A DNA stretch of 64,000 nt from Tubulanus polymorphus (taxonomy: Eukaryota > Nemertea > Palaeonemertea > Tubulaniformes > Tubulanidae), in NCBI RefSeq assembly GCF_964204645.1, contig NC_134026.1, positions 992,001 to 1,056,000 on the forward strand. Reading direction: 5' to 3'. Numbering within the stretch: position 1 is the first letter of the stretch; the number at the start of each line of letters is the position of its first letter. Positions 23,802-34,292 of this stretch are shown one piece after another. The notes beneath the pieces were generated by a model. It saw only the letters and a list, made by a program, of their open reading frames with translations. It searched no databases and was not told the origin of the DNA. The position numbers were made by a program, and so were the translations under genes.

Positions 23802-26800
23802 ATGTCTGCTTTTAACACGTTTAAGGTAGGCAGCATTATATAGATTGACTGCATTTCTCTTCAGAGTGGAGCCTGTTGACGTTGTGTTGTTGGTCTGTGT
23901 CAATTTTGGGGTGGTGTGAGTTTTCTGTTTGTTGTGTACGTGTAAAATTGAAATTTTAAAATTTGAATAATGTGGGTCAGCAATAATGCATTTACTAGAA
24001 TAACTTAATGCGGTATTAGTAAAATATCAACTTCCAACAGTATTTATTATATTCAGCACCTGCTGCGAGTGTGATCTGGAATTTGTCACTACTACGTGGC
24101 GCTAGTCTTAATAAAAGGATTTAGATCATTTTAAGGATTAGGGTTATGGTCAAGTTAGAATTGGTACAAAATCATTAGGGAAACATAAAAGTCGCCTTGT
24201 GGCGCCTTAAGATCTTTTACCGTATTTTTAAGCACCAGGGGCCGGTTGCATAGTCAAGGCTTAGACTACTAAAGACCAGTCTAAGACCAACTTAGTTCTA
24301 TAGCCAATCTAACAACTTAAGACCAGTCTTAAGATTTAAGTCCGCTTTTGGACTTAAGTCATGACTGTGCAACTGGTTCCAGCGTTTATATAACCACTGT
24401 CTATGTTTTAATTTTGTTTCAGACACATCCTAGCGTTCGTATTAAGGGAACTGAAAGCGTGTTTAATCCTGTACAATGTATCGATCCAATGTGTCACAAT
24501 AAGTCGACTCACATGCACTGCCCGTTCTGTACTAAAGTCGAGTCATTTCATGATCCGTTGATTTTGAAAGCTCACTATCGCGTAAAACATGTCGATAAAG
24601 GCATTGAATTCGCCGGTAAGTTATTATTGATGATTGAGTCTGAATTTTCAAGGTCTCTTGTTGTGGCCGAGTGGTTTGAGCAATCTGTTTTTTACGTACT
24701 GGTCTCTGTGGGGTTCGCGGGTTTGAATCCGTAGGTGGTGCCACAATTTCTCGGCCTCTCCTTTTAACACGGAAAATGAAAGATTGAAACTTCTGATAAT
24801 GACGCGAGTGGCGCCTAGCAGGTAGAGGGATGAAAAAAGAGCTGGGATCGTGGACAAAGAAATCATTAGTTTATTTATTACAGTTATAGGCCTATTTGCC
24901 GATCTTAGATTAACTAACATGGAGAAAGAAAGTGATTTTCTGGGTCCAGTTCCACAGTTCCGAGTTAAGATTTGACTTTGAGTTAACTCATTGAAAATGA
25001 ACTAACTGTAACTCAGAGTTGACTCACAACTGTGTGAGTCCAGATTTCCCATGCATTTCATTTGGTCCAACTGTTTCTCCGCGTTGGGGCAGGTTTACTG
25101 TTCTCTCTTATGGCAACTCCACTTCTCCAATATGAACAAATGAACTGAGCATTCGAGGTTTACATCTAGGTAACTTATTTTTCCGGATGATAAAAGAGAT
25201 ATGATTTTTGTAGGTTTGAAGATACTGCGGTGCTGTGAACAATGTGATATGGTTGGTGCAATAAAAGGAGAGAAGAAATTTAAAGGCGCTCATTGGCATT
25301 GTTATCGGTGTCGAAATGGATTCAACCGAAGGGATGAAGCCATCAAACATTATAAAACACATTTCAGAAATCCACAAACTACTTTTCAAATACAAATTTC
25401 TCAGGTATGCTATCAGTGTTTTCAGCCAGGTTACGGGGAATCCAAATAGTTGATGAATGAATGTTTCAAACTATTTATTACTGTTTACAGGAAGTGAATC
25501 CGATACCGCAGTACGAGACGTCTTTCGGTGAAGATTTTACCGTAAGATCCAATTTGCCGACTAATGTTCTTAGCCATCATATGATTGAAGCTGGTGAAGG
25601 TAAGTGAAAAAGGGTTCATCAAGTACAAATAATATATGTACTTGATGAACCCTTGCGAGTTTAATCGTACTCTGATCGTACCCAGAACGCGTCTCTGCGC
25701 GTCTAATTGTAAAAAATATTTGGATTTGTGCACCCCCTCCATCGAATCCTGGATCCCCCGCTGGAATATAGTTGAATTTAATTAGGTTATTCATAGGAGC
25801 CTAAATGTTTTTTGCTTGGTATGGGCTGATAAGTATGCCAAGTATTCTACTATTTTATGTATCAATTAGGTTTTCGTCGTGGAAAAATGACCCGCAACAC
25901 CCCTTTGGTGATCATACCCTCAAAAGCCCCTCAAATACCCCTCAAATTTCATATCGATGGTTCTGTAGGAACCATGTTTATGCAAACTTTCACTGATTGT
26001 AAGTATTCCGTACATGGAAGAGTTGGTGAAATTTCTACCACTCCATCAAGGTCATCAATGTCATTTTCTCAGTGACAAATCTTTGATTCTAAACTTTACG
26101 TTTGTTAAAATCTCATTTCGATGAATGTTCGAGGATATATGAGATGTTTGTTTTGTTTTAATGCAGCGTTTGTAAAAGATACTGAAGATAACGTCGTATC
26201 TGGTAAAGATTTAACCGATGTCAGCGCGAATGAAACAATAGGTGCTCAAACTATAATGATTATTGAAGAACATCCTGATGGTTCATTACACCATGAAACG
26301 GCAAGAGCTATTGAATTCGCTACACCGGCTACAGATGTACGTGTATTCATATTAAAACATAGGAGTCTGTTCCACAGTTGTGATTAGATATACCATAAAG
26401 ACCAGTCTTAGACCATTTTAGTCCTTTAGCCAATCAATCAACTAGGAACCCGTCTTAAGATATAAGACAACTCATGACTGTCTAACCGTTGAGTAAAAAC
26501 AGTTGAATTTCTGTATTCTATTATCGTGATAAAAGGAATTGTCCCTCTTAACTATTCAATTGATTAATTTTGTTTTGAATTATAAGCCACTTACAAACCC
26601 GGAACGAAACTGGCGGTTTGATTTCGATTTTAACGAAGAGATGTAGTACCTGATTCTGATAATTACTTGCTGTGGTTGTTAATTGATTTCTGATTGAATG
26701 ATTACTGATTCAGTCGTTACAGTTTGCTGCACTATTAGATGAACGAGCTCGACTGGAGAAAACTGTCGAAGATCTGACCAAACAGAACGAACTTCTCGAA

Positions 26801-28080
26801 CTGGAGAAAAGTGAAATGAAAGAGAATCATACAGTTGAAGTCGAACAATTGAAATTACAGGTATTCAATTTCCACATAGTTCTTTAGTTCTGGGTAAAGA
26901 TGAATAATTAGATACGATTTAACTTAGTCTTTATTTCTGAGTTGATTATTGGATCAAACTTGATACAGTAAGCTTGACATAGATCCAATGATCAACTCTG
27001 AAATGGCTGCGTCAAACTCAGATTTTTGTTGAAATGTCTTACTTGGCCTATGTACGAATAATATCACATTCAATGCGCTCTCGTAATATAACTCTCTCCG
27101 GTCAGAATAGATCTGACATCGAGTGGAGTATACTGAAAACAACTTGAAATTTAGATGCAGGATTTATGGGCCGGTGTTAACTTCGACCTATTGGGGTTTC
27201 AATTGACTACTGGGTTAAGGTTTAGATCGAGTCTATGAAAAAATGGTTCCCTGCAGCGCTTGTGCTGAATGTTCATTTCTATTTTTAAGTACGCCTGATG
27301 ATGGCTAATAGTGTTTAGACGAAACGTTATTCAAAATAAATCTCTTCAATTCGAGAATTTTTCATCTCCGGACTGAATCATTGCGGGATTTTTCTCGTCA
27401 TCCATCTTACACGGATAGTGCGTATCTTCACGACTCATTATTTCTATTTTTACTCGTAGGTTGCGGTTCAAGCGAATGCGATCACTAACTACCAAAAACG
27501 AGAACACGAACTTCTGAACCAACTTACGGCAAATCTAGACGATAAAACTCAGCAGTTGATGAATCAGTTGGAACGAGCTCATAAGGAATTATTGCGCAAT
27601 CACATTACGCAAGCGAGACGGACGTATTTACAACAGCTCGAAAACGGTAATTTACAAATAAACGTCGATTCCGAATCGACGACGAATTCAACGACTTTAA
27701 ATATGCAGTTAACGACGATGTGTTTACCTCAGTCGAATACCGAATCGGAAATGAATCACGAATCGACGAACGAAACGACGTGGGAGATAGCGGTGAGCGA
27801 GCCGCAGAATCTCACCGCAACCGTTTATCAAACTACGGATAATAACAGCGCATACAGCGTCGAGCGGGACGATGATTCCGCCGCGGTTACCGACTCCGAT
27901 ATGGTCATTGTCTCAGCTGCTGACGACGGTAAAGATTTAGACGCCGCACACAAGTCCAACGATGATAATATCGTATCAGAGTTCGTAATCAATACTGACA
28001 ATAGTAACAGTTGCGATGATAATAGAGCAGAATCACCGCCGCCTAAAATACGAAAAACTACCGAAAACCAACAATCATAA
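23802..28080 (+). CDS. Zinc-finger and coiled-coil protein, seven coding exons
   Basis: Exons 23802-23825, 24423-24615, 25214-25404, 25491-25599, 26167-26336, 26723-26860 and 27460-28080 total 1446 nt, 481 residues plus TAA, frame open throughout. Residues about 25-130 carry two clusters of Cys/His pairs: CIDPMC, HCPFC-x12-LKAHYRVKH, then CCEQC, WHCYRC-x16-HYKTH, the pattern of irregular C2H2 fingers. Residues about 228-310 form a coiled coil over exons 6 and 7 (ERARLEKTVEDL and QLERAHKELL). The C-terminal third is acidic, Ser/Thr/Asn-rich and ends in a lysine/arginine patch (PPKIRK) that could be a nuclear signal. A nuclear, DNA- or RNA-related role is inferred from the fingers. I do not recognise a named orthologue. 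The first coding exon is 24 nt. An AATAAA lies at 28236-28241. Introns hold several MITE-like repeats. Confidence 0.75.
24235..24380. mobile_element. MITE-like element, copy 1, in intron 1 of the zinc-finger gene
   Basis: About 146 bp with imperfect terminal inverted repeats: left GGGGCCGGTTGCATAGTCA, right TGACTGTGCAACTGGTTCC. Inside is a series of AAGACCAGTCTAAG and TTAAGACC motifs. A decayed second copy lies at about 26390-26495 in intron 5 of the same gene. No coding capacity. Confidence 0.6.
24661..24746 (+). repeat. tRNA-Leu-like sequence, probably the head of a SINE
   Basis: The segment starts TTGTGGC and ends GCCACAA, which pair perfectly as an acceptor stem. It contains TGGCCGAGTGGT, a good pol III A box also found in class II tRNA-Leu, a long variable-arm-like stretch, and GGTTTGAATCC, one base from the B-box consensus. 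The segment between B box and acceptor is too long and the anticodon arm does not fold cleanly, so I do not call a functional tRNA. A tRNA-Leu-derived SINE or tRNA pseudogene fits best. It lies in intron 2 of the zinc-finger gene. Confidence 0.5.
24940..25043. mobile_element. Short foldback element, GGGTCCAGTTCCACAGTT family, copy 1
   Basis: Begins TGGGTCCAGTTCCACAGTT followed by GAGTTAA, and ends with a decayed complementary arm (AACTGTGTGAGTCCAG). A cleaner foldback of the same family is at 37101-37186. Non-coding, in intron 2 of the zinc-finger gene. Confidence 0.45.
25610..25654. repeat. Perfect 18-bp hairpin in intron 4 of the zinc-finger gene
   Basis: AAGGGTTCATCAAGTACA pairs with its exact complement across a nine-base AT loop. 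It begins about ten bases inside the intron, close to the 5' splice site, so it could affect donor accessibility; that is inference. The stem is short for an animal pre-miRNA. Confidence 0.55.
26390..26495. mobile_element. MITE-like element, decayed copy 2, in intron 5 of the zinc-finger gene
   Basis: Shares with the copy at 24235-24380 the internal AAGACCAGTCTTAGACC, AGCCAATC, CGTCTTAAGAT and the terminal CATGACTGTC motifs in the same order. Ends are eroded. Confidence 0.5.
26931..27006. repeat. Imperfect foldback in intron 6 of the zinc-finger gene
   Basis: Left arm TTTCTGAGTTGATTATTGGATC and right arm GATCCAATGATCAACTCTGAAA are near-perfect complements around a loop of about 30 bases. It resembles a small MITE. 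No coding capacity. Confidence 0.5.
27285..27430 (+). mobile_element. Penelope-like 3' end with hammerhead-like core, single copy
   Basis: CTGATGA (27295-27301) and GAAAC (27321-27325) flank a short imperfect stem (GGCTAA/TTTAGAC), the order of a hammerhead ribozyme core. Downstream come TTTCATCTCCGGACT, TCATTGCGGGATTTTTCTC and ACACGGATAGTGCGTATCT. The same blocks, in the same order, occur in the inverted dimer at 39955-40209. A matching stem I is not visible next to this core, so self-cleavage as a monomer is unlikely. It lies in intron 6 of the zinc-finger gene. Confidence 0.5.
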
Positions 28081-28358
28081 ACTAAACCAGAACTCAGTTC
28101 GTTGTAAGATATTTCATGGATGTTGTAGATAAAGGTTCAGAAATTTTCAGGTCACGTTTTTTCCGGTAAATTTCTTCTTTATTCATTTTGAAATTATTTT
28201 TTAGAAATATTTATGATATTCTACGTTGTAAGAGAAATAAAGAATATTCAATAGATATGAAATGAATGCGTTCAACTTTTCAGTGAAGCACTTTTAATCT
28301 CTATCTGACAGCTATAGTCTCATTGTTAATGATCTGATATTCCTTTAGATGGCGGATT

Positions 28359-28790
28359 CGGTCATCCTTATTACCGAGATGATGTATTTTACCGAGATCA
28401 ACCGAGATGAAATTAAATATAACATATTTATTTATTCCATATCGATTTTAACTATTGAAATCATATTATATCAGTAATAAATGCCTGCTGGGTTCATATT
28501 TTACATATTTTGTCGGATATTTTTGGAAAAATAACTTTTAACTTTATACCGAGATGAGATCGTCGATCAATCAAATTCAATGAAATTTTATTGCTAACCG
28601 AGTTTACGTTTTTTGAGTCAAAATTTTTTTAGATAAAAAAATATATAAAATATGACTCTAGGAGGTATTTATTACTGATATAACATGATTTCAAGTGTTA
28701 AAATCGATAAGGAATAAATAAATATGTTATATTTAATTTCATCTCGGTTGATCTCGGTAAAATACATCATCTCGGTAATAAGGATGACCC
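28359..28790. mobile_element. Foldback MITE with about 145-bp inverted arms, hAT-like target duplication
   Basis: Arms of roughly 145 bp (28361-28508 and about 28645-28788) are near-perfect reverse complements, starting GGTCATCCTTATTACCGAG. The element is flanked by GGCGGATT on both sides (28351-28358 and 28791-28798), an 8-bp direct repeat as made by hAT transposases. Subterminal ACCGAGAT motifs occur four times within the first 60 bases of each arm, like transposase-binding subterminal repeats. No coding capacity. Superfamily assignment rests on the duplication length only. Confidence 0.7.
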
Positions 28791-29017
28791 GGCGGATTGA
28801 TTGTGCATTGATACGCTGCTTCACAAAATGTTCATTTTCACATTTGACTGAGTTTACGAGGAACTAGAGTACAGAAATCACTTGTAGGAACGCATGAATT
28901 TTCTGGTGTTCCCAGGGGTTATTAATCGGTTAGGCCCCCTTGGATCCACCCCCGATTGTAAAAGTATCTCTGTCTAAACCTTGGAGTAATCATTTGACAA
29001 AGGTTTACCGCAATCGT

Positions 29018-29217
29018 AGTTAACTGACTCGGGTACGCGAAGGTCGGAGCTGCCCCACTCCATCTCTGGCATGCGAGTCATAGCTAACTCACTGACTCTG
29101 GTATGCGTAGGACGGAGCTTCCCCACTCCAACTCTGGCATGCGAGTCATAGTTAACTGACTCTGGTATGCGAGGGCCGGAGCTAGCCGCTTCTGAGTCTC
29201 GCGTGCAATTCAAAATA
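29018..29217. repeat. Minisatellite, about 66-bp unit, nearly three copies
   Basis: Units begin near 29018, 29082 and 29150, each with AGTTAACTGACTC (second copy slightly altered), a CGGAGCT block, CCCCACTCCA and CTGGCATGCGAGTCAT. The third unit diverges at its end. A minus-strand open frame across it is an artefact of the repeat. Confidence 0.65.
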
Positions 29218-29971
29218 AATGCATTCATACGAAAAAGTCGCTATATCGACGCATAGATTATATGATTATATCTACCTCTAGTCTAGTACCTAGCCGTCGT
29301 TCCACAAACAACCCCTACAACGACTGGTATTCACATTAATCTACCTCGTAATATCTACCATGAAACATTACCGTTCGGTAAATTAAAAACTTGCAGTATT
29401 TTCATCGTACTTCTTTCTCGCTTTATTTAGAAAATCGAAAAGGGACTGACCACTTGAACGAAAATTGGCAAAAGCTGTTCGAAAATATGAATTGACCACA
29501 GAAGGGCACGGATTTAACTTTAACTGACGTATAGACTATCCCTACGGCAATACCATTGATCTTGATTTATATTTCAAATCCTACGTTGATATACAGCCGC
29601 GGTTTATTGACATCCATTTCATGCTTCGTGGTGAAATATGACATAGCGTTGATTACAAGTTCTTTGGATTTATTGATATATATATATAGCTACAAAAATA
29701 GTGCGAGAATCATTGAAGACGAATCTGATTATCATATTTAATTCATGATCACCCAGAAAAATGCGACCTATTTCACCACAATTATATATGGAATTCCTGG
29801 GAGCATATTCATATATATTTTCTCATACGAAGAAGACAATTAGTACGACGCATTTCAACAGAAAAACTGGTTTTAAAAATTTCAGTGTCGTCGAGATCTA
29901 TATTGTTGTATTATTGGCGCGATATCGCATATAGCTATCAAAATCGTGTTACGTATAGTTTAGTTAGAAAC

Positions 29972-31450
29972 ATGGGCGATACCTCTACGGCTCAACGAAG
30001 GCGCAGCTCCTTGAGCAAGTTCTTCGGTACAGGACGACGATCGAAAACGATTTTGGAGAAAAAGGTAGCGTGGTTGGGAAAATGGATGGTCGGGGAAGAA
30101 GTAAAAGATGATGTACTCGCCAGATTGAGAGCCGAATACTCAACAAATGGTGGTATTAAGACAAGACTTAAACTGCTGCCTAGCGGTTTAAGTATGGGCG
30201 ATAGGTCGTCGTTTTTTTCTGTGAGTCCTGAACAGTTTATTCCCGTCGAAGATATCAAGGATCTTATTCGCGACGATGTACAAACGAATACGGTTTTGTG
30301 TTTGTCGAAAAGAAACGGCGAGGTGAACGAAGTTACTGTATTCCGATGCAATACGGAATACGACTCGCGACAACTAGTGGAAGCCTATTCGCCGATGATA
30401 AGCAAAACGGGGGCCGGTTTTACCGTCGATCTACCGGAACCGGAACAATCGGGAACTCCGTGGATGTTGAAGAAAAAGACGTACGGGGCAGACGCGGGTG
30501 AAGTTACTGATACTGTAACGGTAGTTCGACGTGAAACGGACGTCGTTGACAGAGAACCGGTGCGAGTAGCAGTACCGAGTCATTCGCAGACGGTCGTTAT
30601 CAAAGAGGAAATTACTACAACGACTAACGGAACAAACGGAGAGCACAAAAAATACTACCACAAAAAAGAACCGATATACGCGCAGGTGAACAAACTGAGG
30701 AAGAGATTCAAGCATTCCAGCACGCACGAAACGAAGAACAAACAACCTCAAAGAGAAACATCGACGATTACTCAAAAACCCGAATCTTCAAACCAGAAAG
30801 AAGTAACTACTACTACGATTACAACTGTCAACGGTAGAAATGATTATTTGCGCAGCAATCAGATGAACGGTCATCTCGGTTACAGTAATCAGGGTGAGAT
30901 CGATTCTGTCGTTATATACGGAGATGGGTCGCCGAAAAACAAGCGCAGATCGCAGACGACATTGATAGGCGAAGCTAAAGTGTTAGTCAGTCACGACTAT
31001 AGGACTGGCTCGGTAACTGATTCAATGGATGATGATCTGATATACAGTACGGCTTCCCGAACTGATTCCAGCCATTCTTCGAGACCACCCAGTGAAATCT
31101 TCTCATCCGCGTACTCAACTCCACCGATGCTTAACGGTGGTGTATCTATGATACCTGGTGTCTCGTATCGTCCAGTCGCTAATACCGGGATACTGCTCAT
31201 ACCGACCGGTCTACGCAGGCCTCCTCCGCCGCACTTTTCCGTTATTAAACCGATCGAAGACGTCTATAAACCAAAACTCCATCAACATCCACCGACAACA
31301 GTAGCGAACCACCACCCGGTCGTATACTCAACAGTCGGTCAGCCGATTCGACCGGATAGTCCGGTAGATTCAGAACCTTCATCCTCTCACACGGAGCAGC
31401 CCAGTTATTACGAGGTGGATCGCCGAGTACCAGTCAAACATATGTCATGA
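29972..31450 (+). CDS. PTB/PID-like adaptor protein, uncharacterised
   Basis: A single open exon of 492 residues plus TGA from ATG 29972. After a basic, serine-rich start (RRRSSLSKFFG), residues about 25-145 fit a phosphotyrosine-binding fold: a first strand VAWLGKWMVG, a KTRLKLLPSGLSM strand pair, IPVEDIKDLIRDD, LCLSKR, VTVFRCNTEYDSRQLVEAY, matching the order of PTB strands and the final helix. The remaining 340 residues are low-complexity, rich in Ser, Thr, Asn and charged residues, with tyrosine motifs (EPIYAQV, DVYKPK) and a proline run (RRPPPPHF) that could bind SH2 and SH3 domains. Intracellular signalling scaffold is inferred. The frame stays open upstream to a splice-acceptor-like TTTCAG ending at 29885, so an additional 5' coding exon is possible. 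Candidate polyadenylation signals are at 32240-32245 and 32785-32790. Confidence 0.78.
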   Translation: MGDTSTAQRRRSSLSKFFGTGRRSKTILEKKVAWLGKWMVGEEVKDDVLARLRAEYSTNGGIKTRLKLLPSGLSMGDRSSFFSVSPEQFIPVEDIKDLIRDDVQTNTVLCLSKRNGEVNEVTVFRCNTEYDSRQLVEAYSPMISKTGAGFTVDLPEPEQSGTPWMLKKKTYGADAGEVTDTVTVVRRETDVVDREPVRVAVPSHSQTVVIKEEITTTTNGTNGEHKKYYHKKEPIYAQVNKLRKRFKHSSTHETKNKQPQRETSTITQKPESSNQKEVTTTTITTVNGRNDYLRSNQMNGHLGYSNQGEIDSVVIYGDGSPKNKRRSQTTLIGEAKVLVSHDYRTGSVTDSMDDDLIYSTASRTDSSHSSRPPSEIFSSAYSTPPMLNGGVSMIPGVSYRPVANTGILLIPTGLRRPPPPHFSVIKPIEDVYKPKLHQHPPTTVANHHPVVYSTVGQPIRPDSPVDSEPSSSHTEQPSYYEVDRRVPVKHMS

Positions 31451-33290
31451 ACCGTCTTAAAACCGATTCACCTCTGCGAGGACGTGACTTGAATATTTAA
31501 CGATTCAATTTCGGATGAGGAATGTACATTTACAGTGATTATCGAGAATATTTTCTAAAATCTACTACTAATAATACTGGAGTAGAAAATGTATATATAT
31601 TTACATAAAGTTTTACCCGAGAGCAGGGCAGCGAAGTTGTGGAGAATACTCAACTGAAATAGAGTTGCGTGTAGTTATGCGATTAGATGTAAATTAAAAC
31701 TTGTAAATTATGTGAAATATTAGTCGAAAGTTATGGACATGCGGAGTGACAACGAAAAATATATTTGAAAAAAGTTTACATAGACGAATACGATTCAATC
31801 ACAACTTTTCTAAGATTCCACATTATCATTCTCGAGATGAAACATCTATTTGATAGTTTTCATATATGTGGACTCCTCCGTAAAGGTTGAATTCACGTTT
31901 AAATGCTGCAATGTTAATATCTGTATGCGTGTATGAATTTTTTCATTGAGATTAAATGTAAATTTTACTATGAATTTAGCGCTATTTTAATGTCGACAAA
32001 AATTCTATGAAAAGCAAGTAAATTTAGTTGGTGTTGATCGCATGCCTGAACATCTATTATATTTTTGTATTTTAATTACTCGAAATCGAGGTTCGCTCGT
32101 TGAAAAAATATACATTATTTCCATAGTTAATTGTTTCGCTTATTCACGACACTCACGTCTGAAATGTCACACTAGACTTGATCTTGTATTGGGCTAAATA
32201 TATGTTTTTGGAACAAGCGCAGTTCATAAAACTGGATTGAATAAAAATCTATTGCGTGTTAGACTGATTGTAAATATAATATCAATCGATATTCATCAAA
32301 TTCATAAGACAATTACAATTTTATTTTGATGGAAAGTTTTCTTGAAAAATAGAACCCCAAATAGGTGCCGAACTTTTCAAAGATGACTACTTAATAGCTA
32401 ACATCAAATTATTTGTTGTATTGTAATTTTTTATTTTCTGTTATATTAAAATCATTACCTCACCGGCGTTTACAGGGCAAAAATGTTTATAACAAAATGT
32501 GAAATATATGTGCTAACGGTCATAGTTTGGATAATTGCCATTTACCCTGTACTTTGTCCTAGTTAGGATAGACAGGTTTGACAACCCATAGCGATAATCA
32601 TAATTCTAAATCTCATTTTTTTGTACGAGAAAAAAGCGATACTTTAAAACTTGTTAAATTCGCCAAGAAGCATTGTATAGTCATACTCATCAATCATATA
32701 ATAATATCAAACAATATTCTTGACTAATCTTATTTTTGGATGAATATGTTAGTTTAACGTGGTACATGCAATTTACATGTAGTAAATAAAGATATTATTG
32801 TTACTAATCCTAATGTAAGAAAAGATAAATTTTGTTTGGATATTTTGTCGTGAAAGGGAAATTCTCAAAACAAATCCGACGATTTCGCCGATAATTCATA
32901 CGATATCGTTGCGTCATTGACTGGATTGATAAATGGCAATTTCTGAAAGTCTAAAATCTTGTGGGTGATGGTTTCCAGTTTCAGGCGGCAGATTTATGTT
33001 AGGATAAATGTCTGCGGCGAATAAAGACTGATTCGACCGGATAGTTCGTCCATAAATCCAGATTACGATTGTTTTATTGCTGATTAAAGTCACGTGGTAG
33101 ACGCTACTGCTGTATCGTCGGTTGTTTAATTTTGATTGTCGATTTTCCGAGAAAAGAAGCCCGAAATATTACCGGAATCTGGCGACGGTCGTCATTTATT
33201 TGATAGCCGCTGAAAAAAACATGCCTTATAATTCTGGTTGGTTATTTCGATGATTGTAGGTTCACTGCTGTGTGCTATACTCGACGCATC
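31451..33290. other. 3' untranslated region of the PTB-like gene and spacer
   Basis: Strongly AT-rich with no open frame of note. Two AATAAA hexamers (32240-32245, 32785-32790) suggest a long 3' untranslated region. The interval from about 32800 to 33290 should contain the promoter of the PAN-domain gene. Confidence 0.5.
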
Positions 33291-34292
33291 ATGTTTAAAA
33301 TACGAGGATTTTCTATTATTTTCTATATCGTATTCGAAGCCTTTTTTCGCTTGTCAGGTAAGAAATAAACAGCTTTTACATGGACATTTTTTTTTTAATG
33401 CAATGCATACTGTACAACTATAGACCTTACACGTTTTAACGTTTTCCACGCGTCCATGATGTAATAGATAGTTTTTCGAGAACAGAATTCAATGTTTTTT
33501 ATTATTGAATTATTTATCATTATCTTGTTTTAGTCTGTTCGTCGCTATCTGGTTATATTTATTTTCGGGGATCATGCGCTACTATTGAGATTCCCGGAGC
33601 CAATCCCGATATACAGAGTGTCGACTTGTGCGCCGATATCTGTAATCATTTCTCAAACTGTGTAGCGTTTCATTACAATTCTCTGAAGAACGAATGTATC
33701 CATTTTAACCTCACTCAATGTTTTGACGTTATCCCAGATGTACAGGATTCACTCTACATCAAATTAGGTAATAATCCTTTTGAAAAATATATATGGTTAA
33801 AATCGTTTGAATTATTCGAAAATAAAAAAGCTATGGCGGACTAAAATTTGAAGTATTTCTTTAAGAAATACTGAATGAAGAAAATATTTTGAATTTTCAC
33901 ATTTGTGGGTTTGGATCTTTCATACATACTTAATAGACTGCGAATGATATCAATTAATTTCGATGGTACTTTTTCATAACAAATCTGAATAATCTGAAGT
34001 AATTTGTGAGCGTCCGTTGTCTTTAGGTGTGTCAGGATTTCAATACGAAGAGGCTCGTTGTATGACTACAATATCGTCGTATAGATGGAAGGTCGGTACA
34101 CCGTGGTCGTGTTCAGATCGCTGCAAGCTCGATAAAACATGTACGACATTCATTTTCCGAGTAACGAATTTCACGAGTGAATGCGTCGTACCAAACTCCT
34201 GCAGACGCTACGAAACTGCGGCGAAAACGCAAACTTTCTACTACAATAGATATACAAGTAAGATTAATAAACACTCCTTCAGGTATAGTTAA
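33291..34292 (+). CDS. Secreted PAN/apple-domain protein, three exons
   Basis: Exons 33291-33357, 33534-33767 and 34027-34292 give 188 residues plus TAA. The ATG at 33291 is chosen because its frame joins exon 2 in phase 1 and makes a clear signal peptide (basic start, then a hydrophobic FSIIFYIVFEAFF stretch, with cleavage likely before or near the CSS). Exon 2 contains one PAN-like unit (C-x3-C-x5-C-x12-C around CADICNHFSNCVAF), and exon 3 a second (CSDRCKLDKTCTTF). PAN domains bind proteins or carbohydrates in secreted and matrix proteins. A strong donor (AA|GTAAGA) at 34258 raises the alternative that exon 3 is cut there and the protein continues in an exon I could not find; then the last dozen residues would be intronic. 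An AATAAA at 34689-34694 suits the shorter form. Confidence 0.65.

Larger units (their letters stand above)
28081..29971. other. Spacer between zinc-finger gene and PTB-like gene
   Basis: Includes the 3' untranslated region of the zinc-finger gene (AATAAA at 28236-28241), a foldback MITE (28359-28790), a roughly 66-bp minisatellite (29018-29217), and the 5' region of the PTB-like gene, with a possible splice acceptor (TTTCAG) ending at 29885. No other gene seen. Confidence 0.5.

Noticed and set aside
28974-29228. Minus-strand open frame with repeated PESVNYD-type units
   Set aside because: It is the translation of the 66-bp minisatellite, with no start or splice context.
29885-29971. N-terminal extension of the PTB-like protein from a GTG
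   Set aside because: GTG is not a normal animal start; this stretch follows a splice-acceptor-like TTTCAG and is either 5' untranslated or part of an upstream-spliced coding exon.
30431-30775. Antisense open frame within the PTB-like gene
   Set aside because: Shadow of the real coding strand; residue composition is unlike a protein.
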